Below are positions 17,630 through 26,319 of a stretch of DNA of 64,000 nucleotides, in pieces. Positions within the stretch are counted from its first letter, which is position 1, and each line of letters begins with the position of its first letter. The notes beneath the pieces are model-generated. The model had not been told where the DNA came from, ran no database searches, and saw only the letters and a program-made list of their open reading frames with translations. Both the position numbers and the translations under genes were made by a program. The DNA lies in assembly GCF_042652085.1 (NCBI RefSeq), contig NZ_JBHSJF010000006.1, positions 1,426,001 to 1,490,000 on the forward strand. Direction: 5' to 3'. This DNA comes from Flaviflagellibacter deserti (GTDB taxonomy: Bacteria > Pseudomonadota > Alphaproteobacteria > Rhizobiales > Methylopilaceae).

Positions 17630-18250
17630 ATGCCGATCACGTACCTTGATTTCATCGTTCTCGGCGTCGTCCTCATCTCTGCCCTGTTGGCCATGGTGCG
17701 CGGTTTCACTCGCGAAGTGCTGTCCATTGCCTCATGGGCCGCGGCTGCGGCCGCCACGCTCTATTTCCTTCCGGCCGGGCGCGAACTCGCGCACGCCTAT
17801 ATCAAGCTCGAGCCGAAGATCCTGGCCGACGTCATCGCCGGCGCCGCGATCTTCCTAGTCACTTTGCTCATCGTCTCGCTGATCACGATGAAGCTGTCGG
17901 ACGTCATTCTGGACAGCAGGATCGGTCCGTTCGACCGCGCTTTGGGCTTTGTGTACGGCGGCGCGCGCGGGCTTCTTCTGGCGGTCATCGCCTTCCTGTT
18001 CTTCGCCTGGCTCGTGCCGGAACGCTCGCAGCCGCAATGGGTTGCCGACGCTGCTTCGAAACCGGTTTTGGAAAGCGCGGGTAAATCTCTGCTCACTATG
18101 TTGCCGGAAGACCCGGAAGCCACCATCTTGAATAGGCTAAAGGGTGGATTGCCCGGACAGAGCACCGAACCGAGTGCGGTGCCGGACAGCGATCCGTCGT
18201 CGCCTCCTGCGGAACCGGAACCGGCCTCGCCGCCACCTCCGCAGAACTGA
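17630..18250 (+). CDS. cvpA: CvpA family membrane protein
   Basis: A 206-residue inner-membrane protein with four hydrophobic segments in the first 140 residues (LDFIVLGVVLISALLAMVRG; VLSIASWAAAAAATLYFL; an AAIFLVTLLIVSLITM segment; ARGLLLAVIAFLFFAWLV), then a soluble Pro-rich tail. CvpA is needed for colicin V export in E. coli and usually neighbours purF, as here (31 bp apart). Its cellular role here is not defined. Confidence 0.92.
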   Translation: MPITYLDFIVLGVVLISALLAMVRGFTREVLSIASWAAAAAATLYFLPAGRELAHAYIKLEPKILADVIAGAAIFLVTLLIVSLITMKLSDVILDSRIGPFDRALGFVYGGARGLLLAVIAFLFFAWLVPERSQPQWVADAASKPVLESAGKSLLTMLPEDPEATILNRLKGGLPGQSTEPSAVPDSDPSSPPAEPEPASPPPPQN

Positions 18251-18281
18251 TTGCGCGCAGGAGCCGCGCCGGGAGTTTGCA

Positions 18282-19769
18282 ATGAGCATGGACGCGAGCG
18301 AGAGCGCAGCGGACGATTTTTGGCGTCAGGTCGAAGCGGACCGGCTCCACGAGGAGTGCGGCGTCTTCGGCATCTTCGGACACCCTGACGCCGCGGCGAT
18401 CACCGCTCTCGGTCTCCACGCTCTCCAGCATCGCGGCCAGGAAGCCTCCGGCATCGTCACTTACGACGGCAAGCGCTTCAACGCCGAAAAACGGCTCGGT
18501 CTCGTCGGCGACAACTTCTCCGATGCCCGTGTCATCGAACGCCTGCCCGGCTCAGCCGCCATCGGCCACAACCGTTATTCGACGACCGGCGAAACCATTC
18601 TCCGCAACGTCCAGCCGCTCTTCGCCGAGCTCGAGACCGGCGGCTTCGCCGTCGCTCATAACGGCAACTTGACCAACGGCCTCGCACTTCGCCGCCAGCT
18701 CGTCCGCGACGGCGCGCTCTGCCAGTCGACGACCGACACCGAAGTCGTGCTCCACCTCGTCGCCCGCAGCCAGCGCAATCGTTTCCTCGACCGCTTCATC
18801 GACGCCGTACGCCAGCTCGAAGGCGCCTATGCCTTCGTCGCGCTGTCGACCAAGAAGCTGATCGGCGCCCGCGACCCGCTCGGCATTCGCCCGCTGGTGC
18901 TCGGCGAACTCGACGGCCATTACATTCTGGCGTCCGAGACCTGTGCCCTCGACACGATCGGCGCGAAATACATCCGCGACATCGAAAACGGCGAGATCGT
19001 CGTCATCACCGAGGACGGCATCGAATCGCACAAGCCGTTCCCGCCGCAGCCGATGCGCCCCTGCATCTTCGAGTTCATCTACTTCGCCCGCCCCGACTCG
19101 ATCGTGCAGGGCAAGAGCGTCTACGAGGTCCGCAAGCGGATCGGCCAAGAACTGGCCCGCGAGGCGCCCGTCGATGCCGACGTCGTGGTTCCGGTGCCGG
19201 ATTCCGGCGTGCCTGCCGCCATCGGCTTCGCCCAGGAGAGCGGCATTCCGTTCGAGCTCGGCATCATCCGCAACCATTATGTCGGCCGCACCTTCATCCA
19301 GCCGACGCAGCGCATCCGCGAGCTCGGCGTCCGCCTGAAGCATTCGGCCAACCGCGCGATGGTCGAGGGCAAGCGCATCGTCCTCGTCGACGACAGCCTC
19401 GTGCGCGGCACGACCTCGGTGAAGATCGTGCAGATGATGCGCGATGCCGGGGCCAAGGAAGTCCACTTCCGCCTCGCCAGCCCGCCGATCACCCATCCGG
19501 ACTATTACGGCATCGACACGCCCGAGCGCGACAAGCTGCTCGCCGCCCGCCTCGATCTCGAAGGCATGCGGAAATTCGTCGGCGCCGACAGCCTCGCCTT
19601 TGTCTCGGTCGACGGTCTCTACCGCGCGATGGGCGAAGAGGCCCGCAACCCGGTCCGTCCGCAGTTCGCCGACCACTACTTCACCGGCGACTACCCGACG
19701 CCGCTGACCGACGTCATGGGCGAAGGCAGCAATCCGAAGCAGCTTTCGCTGCTTGCTGAAGCCGGCTGA
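18282..19769 (+). CDS. purF: Amidophosphoribosyltransferase
   Basis: First committed step of purine synthesis: PRPP plus glutamine gives phosphoribosylamine. 495 residues. A 25-residue propeptide precedes the catalytic nucleophile C26 in HEECGVFGIFG, so N-terminal processing is expected. The glutaminase domain has HNRYSTTG and HNGNLTN; the transferase domain has the PRPP motif VLVDDSLVRGTTS. The ATG at 18282 follows CGGGAGTTTGCA; in-frame upstream sequence overlaps cvpA and is not homologous. Confidence 0.97.
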   Translation: MSMDASESAADDFWRQVEADRLHEECGVFGIFGHPDAAAITALGLHALQHRGQEASGIVTYDGKRFNAEKRLGLVGDNFSDARVIERLPGSAAIGHNRYSTTGETILRNVQPLFAELETGGFAVAHNGNLTNGLALRRQLVRDGALCQSTTDTEVVLHLVARSQRNRFLDRFIDAVRQLEGAYAFVALSTKKLIGARDPLGIRPLVLGELDGHYILASETCALDTIGAKYIRDIENGEIVVITEDGIESHKPFPPQPMRPCIFEFIYFARPDSIVQGKSVYEVRKRIGQELAREAPVDADVVVPVPDSGVPAAIGFAQESGIPFELGIIRNHYVGRTFIQPTQRIRELGVRLKHSANRAMVEGKRIVLVDDSLVRGTTSVKIVQMMRDAGAKEVHFRLASPPITHPDYYGIDTPERDKLLAARLDLEGMRKFVGADSLAFVSVDGLYRAMGEEARNPVRPQFADHYFTGDYPTPLTDVMGEGSNPKQLSLLAEAG

Positions 19770-19779
19770 GAGCGAAGTC

Positions 19780-20523
19780 TTGAGCAAACCTGATCTGAAG
19801 GGCCGCGTCGCGGTTGTCACCGGCGCGTCGCGCGGCATCGGCGCGGCCGCGGCCCTGGCTCTGGCCGAGGCCGGGGCGCACATCGTCGCCCTCGCCCGTA
19901 CCGTCGGCGGCCTCGAAGCGCTCGACGACCAGATCAAGGCAGCCGGAAGCTCGGCCACGCTCGTTCCGCTCGACGTCACCGATTACGAGGCGCTCGATCG
20001 TCTCGGCGCGGCGCTGCACGAGCGCTTCGGCAAGCTCGACATCCTGGTCGGCAATGCCGGCGCGCTCGGTCCGCTCACCCCGGTCGGCCACATCGATCCG
20101 AAGCAGTGGGACAACGTCATGGCGGTCAACGTTACGGCGAACTGGCGGCTGATCCGCTCGCTTGACCCGCTGCTCCGCCGCTCCGATGCCGGCCGCGCCA
20201 TCTTCGTGAGTTCCGGGGCAGCGACGAACGTCCGCGCCTACTGGGGCCTCTACGCGACCTCCAAGGCCGCGCTCGACGCGCTCGTCCGCAGCTACGCGGA
20301 AGAGACCCGCAACTCGCCCATCCGCGCCAATCTCTTCAATCCGGGCGCGACGCGCACCGCGATGCGCAAGCAGGCCATGCCGGGCGAGGATCCGGACACA
20401 CTGCCGACCGCCGAAGGGGTCGCGCAGCACATCCTGACGCTCGCCGACCCGGCGCTGATGGAAACCGGCAAACTCTTCGACGCCCGCCTGGGCACATTCC
20501 TGGATTTCCAGAAGCCGGCCTAG
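19780..20523 (+). CDS. SDR family NAD(P)-dependent oxidoreductase
   Basis: A 247-residue short-chain dehydrogenase: cofactor motif TGASRGIGAAAAL near the N-terminus, NAG at about 88, catalytic SSGAA and YATSK (Tyr and Lys). The C-terminal NPGATRTAMRKQAMPGEDP resembles the SDR that follows purF in other Hyphomicrobiales. The substrate is unknown. The start is taken as TTG 19780 (SKPDLKGRVAVVTG), 10 bp after the purF stop with GAGAG upstream; a TTG at 19753 inside purF is less likely. Confidence 0.88.
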   Translation: MSKPDLKGRVAVVTGASRGIGAAAALALAEAGAHIVALARTVGGLEALDDQIKAAGSSATLVPLDVTDYEALDRLGAALHERFGKLDILVGNAGALGPLTPVGHIDPKQWDNVMAVNVTANWRLIRSLDPLLRRSDAGRAIFVSSGAATNVRAYWGLYATSKAALDALVRSYAEETRNSPIRANLFNPGATRTAMRKQAMPGEDPDTLPTAEGVAQHILTLADPALMETGKLFDARLGTFLDFQKPA

Positions 20524-20533
20524 CCCCACCCGT

Positions 20534-20713
20534 CGTCATGCCCGGGCTCGACCGGGCATCCAGAAGCCAGGCAATGGGCGCTGCTGGATTGCCGGGTCAA
20601 GCCCGGCAATGACGACCTTCCGTCATGCCAAGGCTTGGCCTTGGCATCCACGAGTTCACAGCCTGTCGAGAAGAAAAGAACTTGGATGGCAGGGACAAGC
20701 CCTGCCATGACGA
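20534..20713. repeat. Cluster of four palindromic repeat units (GTCAT...ATCCA family), copy 3
   Basis: Units at 20534-20562, 20583-20615, 20621-20652 and 20680-20713 share the frame GTCAT...stem...GCTTGAC-like loop...stem...ATCCA, in alternating orientation, but use different stems: GCCCGGG/CCCGGGC-type, TGCCGGG, TGCCAAGG/CCTTGGCA and GCAGGG/CCCTGC. Reading frames across it are artefacts of the repeat. Confidence 0.85.
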
Positions 20714-20727
20714 GGCATAACCCGGCC

Positions 20728-22086
20728 CTAGTCTTTGTCCTTTTCCTTGCCCTCGAACGGGTTCTTCGGCTCTCGGAAGCTGAGCCGGATCGGCGTCCCC
20801 GGCAGGTCGAACGCCTCGCGCAGCCCGTTCACCAGATAACGCACATAGCTGTCCGGCAGCACGTCAGTCCGCGTGCCGAACAGCACGAAAGAAGGCGGCC
20901 GCGCCTTGGTCTGCGTCATGTAGCGGAGCTTCACCCGCGAGCCGCGCACCGCCGGCGGCGGATGCTGCTGCAGCACTGCTTCCAGCCAACGATTGATCTT
21001 CGCCGTCGACACCCGGCGGTTCCAGACCTCATGCGCGGTGATGACGGCCTGCATCAGCCGGTCCACGCCCTCGCCCGTGGACGCCGACACCGCAACGAGC
21101 GGCATCCCCTTCACCTGCGACAGGAGCCGGTCGGCGGCCTCGCGATGCGCCTTCAGCGCTCCGGCGCGGTTCTCGACCAGATCCCATTTGTTGAGCGCGA
21201 TGACGATCGCCCTGCCCTCGCGCGCGACGAGGTCGGCGATCTGCAGATCCTGCTTCTCGAACGGGATCGTCGCATCGAGCAGGACGACCACGACCTCGGC
21301 ATACTGGATGCTGCGGAGCGCGTCCTGCACCGCCATCTTTTCCAGCTTGTCCTGAACCTTCGCCTTGCGGCGCATGCCGGCGGTATCCACCAGCTTGATC
21401 TCGCGACCGCGCCACAAGAGCTCGACCGAGATCGAGTCGCGCGTGATGCCCGCTTCCGGGCCGGTCAGCATCCGCTCCTCGCCGAGCAGGCGGTTGATCA
21501 AAGTCGACTTGCCGGCATTCGGACGACCGACGATCGCGACCGAGAGCGGACCCGTCGCATCCTCGTCTTCGTCTTCCTCTTCGGAAACGCCGCCATTCTC
21601 CAGCGCCTCGCTGAGGGCGAGATGGAGATCGGCGAAGCCTTCGCCATGCTCGGCGGACAGAGCGATCGGATCGCCGAGGCCGAGGCGGAACGCATCATAG
21701 GCTCCGGCGAGGCCTTCCTTGCCTTCGCTCTTGTTGGCGACGAGGACAACCGGCTTGCCGGATCTGCGGACCAGATTGGCGAAGTGCTCGTCCTCGGGCG
21801 TCACGCCGACGCGCGCATCCATCATGAACAGCACGATGTCGGCGCCCTCGATGGCGGAGACGGTCTGCGCCGTCATGCGGCCGGCGAGCGAATCCTCGGA
21901 CGCGTCCTCAAGCCCGGCGGTATCGACCGCGACGAATTCGATGTCACCGACGCGCGCCTCGCCCTCGCGGCGGTCGCGGGTCACGCCCGGCCGGTCGTCG
22001 ACGAGCGCGATGCGCTTGCCGATCAGACGGTTGAACAGGGTCGATTTGCCGACATTGGGCCGGCCGATGATCGCAACGACCGGCAT
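20728..22086 (-). CDS. der: Ribosome biogenesis GTPase Der (EngA)
   Basis: A tandem-G-domain GTPase for 50S assembly, 452 residues. G1 motifs GRPNVGKSTLFNRL (N-terminal) and GRPNAGKSTLINRL (second domain, about 190), G3 DTAGLED and DTAGMRRKAKV, G4 NKSEG-type and NKWDL, and the KH-like C-domain with PPAVRGSRVKLRYMTQ and GTPIRL. An acidic linker (SEEEDEDEDA) separates the G domains. It lies downstream of a small lipoprotein and a YfgM-like gene. Confidence 0.97.
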   Translation of the reverse strand: MPVVAIIGRPNVGKSTLFNRLIGKRIALVDDRPGVTRDRREGEARVGDIEFVAVDTAGLEDASEDSLAGRMTAQTVSAIEGADIVLFMMDARVGVTPEDEHFANLVRRSGKPVVLVANKSEGKEGLAGAYDAFRLGLGDPIALSAEHGEGFADLHLALSEALENGGVSEEEDEDEDATGPLSVAIVGRPNAGKSTLINRLLGEERMLTGPEAGITRDSISVELLWRGREIKLVDTAGMRRKAKVQDKLEKMAVQDALRSIQYAEVVVVLLDATIPFEKQDLQIADLVAREGRAIVIALNKWDLVENRAGALKAHREAADRLLSQVKGMPLVAVSASTGEGVDRLMQAVITAHEVWNRRVSTAKINRWLEAVLQQHPPPAVRGSRVKLRYMTQTKARPPSFVLFGTRTDVLPDSYVRYLVNGLREAFDLPGTPIRLSFREPKNPFEGKEKDKD

Positions 22087-22109
22087 GAGACTCTCCGCGA
22101 CCGCGAACT

Positions 22110-22376
22110 TTATTGGGCCGGAGGCGGCGGATTGGCCGACACCGACGGCGGAGGAGCATCAGCCCGGATATTGGGACCGGAAGCCTGGCTGTTCGGAGGC
22201 GGCAGCTTGCGCGGGCCGGCATAGGGGCTGCCCGCTGGGAAGACCGGCTGGCGCTGGCCGGAAAGCTTGGTGTCCTTCTCGGCGAACGGGTTCATGCTGC
22301 TGATCCCGCTGCAGCCTGCGAGCGCAAGGCCGGCAACGGCCAGCAAGGTGACGGTGCGGACGGTACGAAACATCAT
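22110..22376 (-). CDS. Small lipoprotein in the bamB position
   Basis: An 88-residue lipoprotein: signal peptide with lipobox LAGC (lipidated Cys at about residue 21) followed by SGISSMNPFAEKDTKLSGQR and a Pro-rich tail without a folded domain. In many proteobacteria the YfgM-like and Der genes flank bamB, a beta-propeller of about 400 residues; the start of this protein resembles the mature N-terminus of BamB, but no propeller follows. GAGGGGACAG precedes the adjacent ATG codons at 22376 and 22373. Function is not known. Confidence 0.75.
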   Translation of the reverse strand: MMFRTVRTVTLLAVAGLALAGCSGISSMNPFAEKDTKLSGQRQPVFPAGSPYAGPRKLPPPNSQASGPNIRADAPPPSVSANPPPPAQ

Positions 22377-22384
22377 CTGTCCCC

Positions 22385-23080
22385 TCATTGCTGCGCGGCC
22401 GGCTGGGCCGGTGCTGGGGTCGGCGCAGGCTGGGCTTCGCTGCCGGCGGCGAGATCGAGGATGACCTGACCGCGCGCACGCGCTCCGCCCGGCGCCTCGA
22501 CGTCCTGGACCAAAGCTTCGGCCCAACGCCGCGCATCCGCAAGATTGCCGGCCTTCCAGGCGGCCAGAGCGAGCGCCTCGCGCGCCGCATGGCGCCAGGT
22601 ATTGCCCGGTGCTGCCAGCGGTTCGGCACGGCTGGCGACATCGGCGTAGCTGCCGCTGTCGACGAGGAGCATCGCGGCCCGGACACGGGCTAGATCGCGC
22701 AGCAACTGCGGAACCGCCACGTCCTGTCCGATGGCCTCGAACGCCGCCACGCCGTCGGCGGGCTTGGTGAGGCTCAGCTCGGCCGCGGCGCGAAAGCGCG
22801 CCAGCAGCGCATATCCGGCCGGTCCATCCTTGGCCAGCGCCTGGAGCTGCGTTTCAGCGTCGGCATGCTTGTTTTCGCCGGCGAGCGCCAAAGCGGCATT
22901 GTATTTGGCGCCGGCCTCGGCCGACTGCCTGTCGGCATACCATTCCCAGCCGCGCCAGCCGGCGACACCGAGAACGATCAGCACCGCAATGGCGATGAAC
23001 AGCGGCCCGAAGCGTTTCCAAAGCCGGTCCAGCTTCTCGCGCCGCAGGTCTTCTTCAATTTCGTTGAAAATGTCGGACAT
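22385..23080 (-). CDS. YfgM-like tetratricopeptide membrane protein
   Basis: 231 residues with a single N-terminal transmembrane helix (about 27-47, PLFIAIAVLIVLGVAGWRGWEW) preceded by a charged cytoplasmic segment (DIFNEIEEDLRREKLDRLW), then TPR-like helical repeats and a Pro/Ala tail. This is the Anc-SecYEG/YfgM layout; E. coli YfgM interacts with SecYEG and the periplasmic chaperone PpiD. First gene of a three-gene unit with the small lipoprotein (8 bp gap) and der. Confidence 0.85.
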   Translation of the reverse strand: MSDIFNEIEEDLRREKLDRLWKRFGPLFIAIAVLIVLGVAGWRGWEWYADRQSAEAGAKYNAALALAGENKHADAETQLQALAKDGPAGYALLARFRAAAELSLTKPADGVAAFEAIGQDVAVPQLLRDLARVRAAMLLVDSGSYADVASRAEPLAAPGNTWRHAAREALALAAWKAGNLADARRWAEALVQDVEAPGGARARGQVILDLAAGSEAQPAPTPAPAQPAAQQ

Positions 23081-23201
23081 GGACCGGTTCTGTTCGGAAT
23101 CTATGCTTCGCCCGGCGAAGCGGCGCGCACCATAGCCATGCGATTGTGGCGAGGCAAACGTCGAGAAGACTAAAGAGGCCTCTCGATCACCAAAATGCGC
23201 A

Positions 23202-24719
23202 TCAGGAGCGCGTGCAACCGTCGATCAGCACGACGTTAACGCGCCAAAGCGCCGAAGAGTGCAGGTATGGCGCCGACAGTTCCTTGCTCGTAACCGCTGG
23301 AAGATCGGCGCCACAGGTCTGGCGGTAAAGGTCCGAGACCTGGCTGGGCACCGTCTTGTCTCCGGTCCACACCAGCAGGAACGGTCCGGCGGCGCCCCCC
23401 GGAAGCATCTGGTATTGCGGTTCGACCACCCGGCTGTCGGAAAATTCGAGCTTCATCGCGCCGCCGAGCCGGGTATGGCCGGCGATGATCGTCCCGCGCT
23501 GATAGCCCAACGCCCGGATATCCTGCGCAATGACTGGCAGCGGACGGTTCGGCTCCGGTGGAATGGAGCGAGGCAGGAGATACATCACGCCGAGACCGAT
23601 GCCAGCGAGCACGGCGCAGGCCGCCGCAACGATCCCGATCGCGTTCCGGCCTCGCCGGCCAAGCAGGTCTTCGGTGAGCAGAAACAGCGCCAGTGGCACG
23701 GCGAAGGTCACCGTTATGAGCCAACGCTCCTTCAGCTCTCCGATGCCCGCGAACATCGAGCCGATGAGGATGAGGCCAATTCCAACCGGCACGAGGCGAA
23801 GGAAGAACACCTGGACCGGCGGACGGCTCGCATGCGGTCCCGGACGGCTCCCCCGGAACCAGGCGATCGCGGCCGCGATGAGGAAGACGGCGCAGGGAAG
23901 CACGACCGACTGGAAGGTCGCCTCCACGACGGCGAGCAGCGGCGTCAGCGAGAACGAAGCCGATTCTTCCGCTTTGAACTTGGAGGTCCGGCCCAGCACC
24001 GTTTCCATATTGGACACGGTCCACAGGACATGCGGCGAAAGGATCAGCGCCGCGATCGCGAGCGACAGAAGAAGCCGCACATTGATGATCTTCGGGCGGA
24101 GTTCAGTGATCGTCACCGCGCATACGAGCATCGCGGCGACGCCGATGATGAAATTGTACTTGGACAGACAGCCGAGCCCGATGAAAACGCCGAGCAGGAC
24201 GTAATCGACCGTCTTGCCTGCCTGCACGACCCGCAGCAGAGCGAGCAAAGTGAGCATGGTCATCGCCAGCACGATCACCGAATGGGTCAGTGCGCGCTGA
24301 AACTCCCAGCCGATCTGCGGGACGAGGAACAGGCAGAGAGCGGCAATTGCCGCCTTGCGGTCGTCGTCGAGAGGCCGTCGCGCGACGAAGAAGCCGGCGG
24401 CAAAGATGACCCACAGCAAGAGGTTCTTGATCGCCGAAAGCGCGAACAGGTTGACGCCGAAGAGCCTGAATGCGGCGATCTGGATCCAGTTGTAGAGCGG
24501 CGGCTGGGTGCCGTGTCCCCAGTCGAGCGACTGTGTCGTGATCAGGAGCTCGGCATCGTCCGCGCTGACCGACGGAGCGTAGAGCACCCGCAGCACGGTC
24601 TGCAGCGCGAAATAGACGGTGATCGCGACCAGGAACCAGACAGCCGGCGTCGTCAGTGCTTTTGCCCGGGCTAATCCCTGTTCAGCGATAACCGCTGGTC
24701 CGATTGCATTGTCGACCAC
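23202..24719 (-). CDS. Glycosyltransferase family 39 membrane protein (ArnT/PMT-like), downstream copy
   Basis: 505 residues with about 11 hydrophobic segments. The first periplasmic loop has the acidic pair region VSADDAELLI and the QPPLYNWIQ motif characteristic of GT39 dolichyl/undecaprenyl-phosphate-sugar transferases, with LGCLSKYNFIIG in a later helix. It probably transfers a lipid-linked sugar to an envelope acceptor, unknown here. It starts 13 bp after the related gene upstream, sharing about the same layout, so the pair arose by duplication. Confidence 0.88.
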   Translation of the reverse strand: MVDNAIGPAVIAEQGLARAKALTTPAVWFLVAITVYFALQTVLRVLYAPSVSADDAELLITTQSLDWGHGTQPPLYNWIQIAAFRLFGVNLFALSAIKNLLLWVIFAAGFFVARRPLDDDRKAAIAALCLFLVPQIGWEFQRALTHSVIVLAMTMLTLLALLRVVQAGKTVDYVLLGVFIGLGCLSKYNFIIGVAAMLVCAVTITELRPKIINVRLLLSLAIAALILSPHVLWTVSNMETVLGRTSKFKAEESASFSLTPLLAVVEATFQSVVLPCAVFLIAAAIAWFRGSRPGPHASRPPVQVFFLRLVPVGIGLILIGSMFAGIGELKERWLITVTFAVPLALFLLTEDLLGRRGRNAIGIVAAACAVLAGIGLGVMYLLPRSIPPEPNRPLPVIAQDIRALGYQRGTIIAGHTRLGGAMKLEFSDSRVVEPQYQMLPGGAAGPFLLVWTGDKTVPSQVSDLYRQTCGADLPAVTSKELSAPYLHSSALWRVNVVLIDGCTRS

Positions 24720-24732
24720 GACGCGCCTGCCG

Positions 24733-26319
24733 TTATTGAATTGCTGTTTCGCCGGTGCCGATCAGCCGGCGGCATGGTTCGGCGTCCCGACCGAGATCGG
24801 CCAGTTCGAACTCGCCACGACGCGCGGGACCAATACCACCCGGCGACCCGAAAATGGACAGCATGGAGATCTTCGCCGAGGTTTCGGCAATGCCGAGCCC
24901 GGCCAGGCGATTTCCTGCTGGGGCACCGCCCTTCGGCCAGATCAGGATGCATTGCTGGCTTGGACGATAGGTTCCGGGCACCGTGGCGCGGCGGGTGGAC
25001 TGCGAAACCACCGTCGCACGCGGCATGGCCGCGATGAGCTGGCCAGCCAGGATATGGTCGGAGGCGATGAAAGCCTCCGCGCCGAGGCCGGACGACGTCA
25101 GCGTCTGCGCGAGACCCTGATATGGGACGAGGTCCTTGGCCACCTTGTCCGACGGCATCAGCGCATTCGCGGCCATCGCCACCTTGATGCCGAGCACCAG
25201 CGCCCCGAACAGGATTGAGGCGGCCGTCGTCACCCGCAAGACGGGTTCCTCGCGTGTGCTCCCTGCCACTGCCGCCCAGAGGGCGATGATCAATGGCAGA
25301 CCGACGGGATAGAGGTAGTGCTCGCGGATATTCGCGATGCCGACCACGAGGATCGATGCGCCGAGAATGACCAGCGTTGCGAGCGAGAGGCGGACGAGGA
25401 GCCGGATGACTGGAGACGGTGACGCCGGAAACCACGCACGGGGGCGCCCTGCCCCGATTGCGAACGCGACAAGCCATGGCGACAGGAACAGGAACAGCGC
25501 GATTGGCAGCCTGATCAGGCCCTCGAGCGCGCGCATGGCATGGTTCTGCCCCTCTCCAGTCATGACGCCGCCGACGGTCTCGGCAAACCGCGATTGATGC
25601 ATGTAGAGCCAGAACCCCGTCGGCGCGACGAGGACGAGCGCGATCAGCGGAACGACCAGGAGGCATGGCCGCGCGAACTGCCCGCGCAATTCGCGGTCCG
25701 ACAGGATCGCCGCCGCGGCAGCGGCCGCCGGCAGCGAGAAGCTCCATTTGGAGAGCAGGCCGAGGCCAACGCAGATACCGAGCAGAATCGCCGACCGCAG
25801 TCCGGGCTGTTCCATGAACAGGATCAGCGCCCGCATCAGACCGAAGATGAACAGGATCAGCAGCAGTGACTGGGTCAGCGAATCGTGGACGTGCCAGCCG
25901 AACCAGTAGAAGCACAGCAGCGACAGCGACGCGGCGACGCCGACGCGCGGCCTGCCGGTCGCGGCGCGAACGAGATCGAAGGTCAGGACGCCGATCGCGA
26001 CGATGATCAGCGAACGAAGGAAGAGGTGGCCGGCGACGCCCGGACCCATACCCTGCTGGACCGCCCATAGCAGCCATTCGTACAGCGGTGGGTTCCGGGC
26101 CTGATAGACCCAGGAAAACCGCCCCTGCATGACCTCCGCCGACAGCGCATCGTCGAAAGGCAGGAAGCTCGACCGCACGAGGCGCAGCGAGCCGAGGACG
26201 AGGACGTAGAACAGCCAGAAGGCCGTGATCGCCCGCGCGTTGGCGAGCACGTCGAGGACGCGGTCCAGCCCCGCCGCAAGACGCTGCGACCGGGTCCGGC
26301 CGACCGCGGCGTCCGTCAT
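24733..26319 (-). CDS. Glycosyltransferase family 39 membrane protein (ArnT/PMT-like), upstream copy
   Basis: 528 residues with about 11-12 hydrophobic segments. The acidic first loop is FDDALSAEVMQ, followed by RNPPLYEWLLW, the GT39 signature also seen in the paralogue downstream, and GLGLLSKWSFSLP. A periplasmic C-terminal domain of about 150 residues follows the last helices. Its ATG shares one base with the gatB stop (TAATG). Acceptor and sugar are unknown. Confidence 0.88.
   Translation of the reverse strand: MTDAAVGRTRSQRLAAGLDRVLDVLANARAITAFWLFYVLVLGSLRLVRSSFLPFDDALSAEVMQGRFSWVYQARNPPLYEWLLWAVQQGMGPGVAGHLFLRSLIIVAIGVLTFDLVRAATGRPRVGVAASLSLLCFYWFGWHVHDSLTQSLLLILFIFGLMRALILFMEQPGLRSAILLGICVGLGLLSKWSFSLPAAAAAAAILSDRELRGQFARPCLLVVPLIALVLVAPTGFWLYMHQSRFAETVGGVMTGEGQNHAMRALEGLIRLPIALFLFLSPWLVAFAIGAGRPRAWFPASPSPVIRLLVRLSLATLVILGASILVVGIANIREHYLYPVGLPLIIALWAAVAGSTREEPVLRVTTAASILFGALVLGIKVAMAANALMPSDKVAKDLVPYQGLAQTLTSSGLGAEAFIASDHILAGQLIAAMPRATVVSQSTRRATVPGTYRPSQQCILIWPKGGAPAGNRLAGLGIAETSAKISMLSIFGSPGGIGPARRGEFELADLGRDAEPCRRLIGTGETAIQ

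Noticed and set aside
18552..19979. A 475-codon minus-strand open frame
   Set aside because: Antisense to purF and the SDR gene; codon pattern mirrors the real genes.
20520..20708. A 62-codon minus-strand frame with an AGLVPAIQ-type start
   Set aside because: It lies wholly in the palindromic repeat cluster; such repeat translations are a known annotation artefact.
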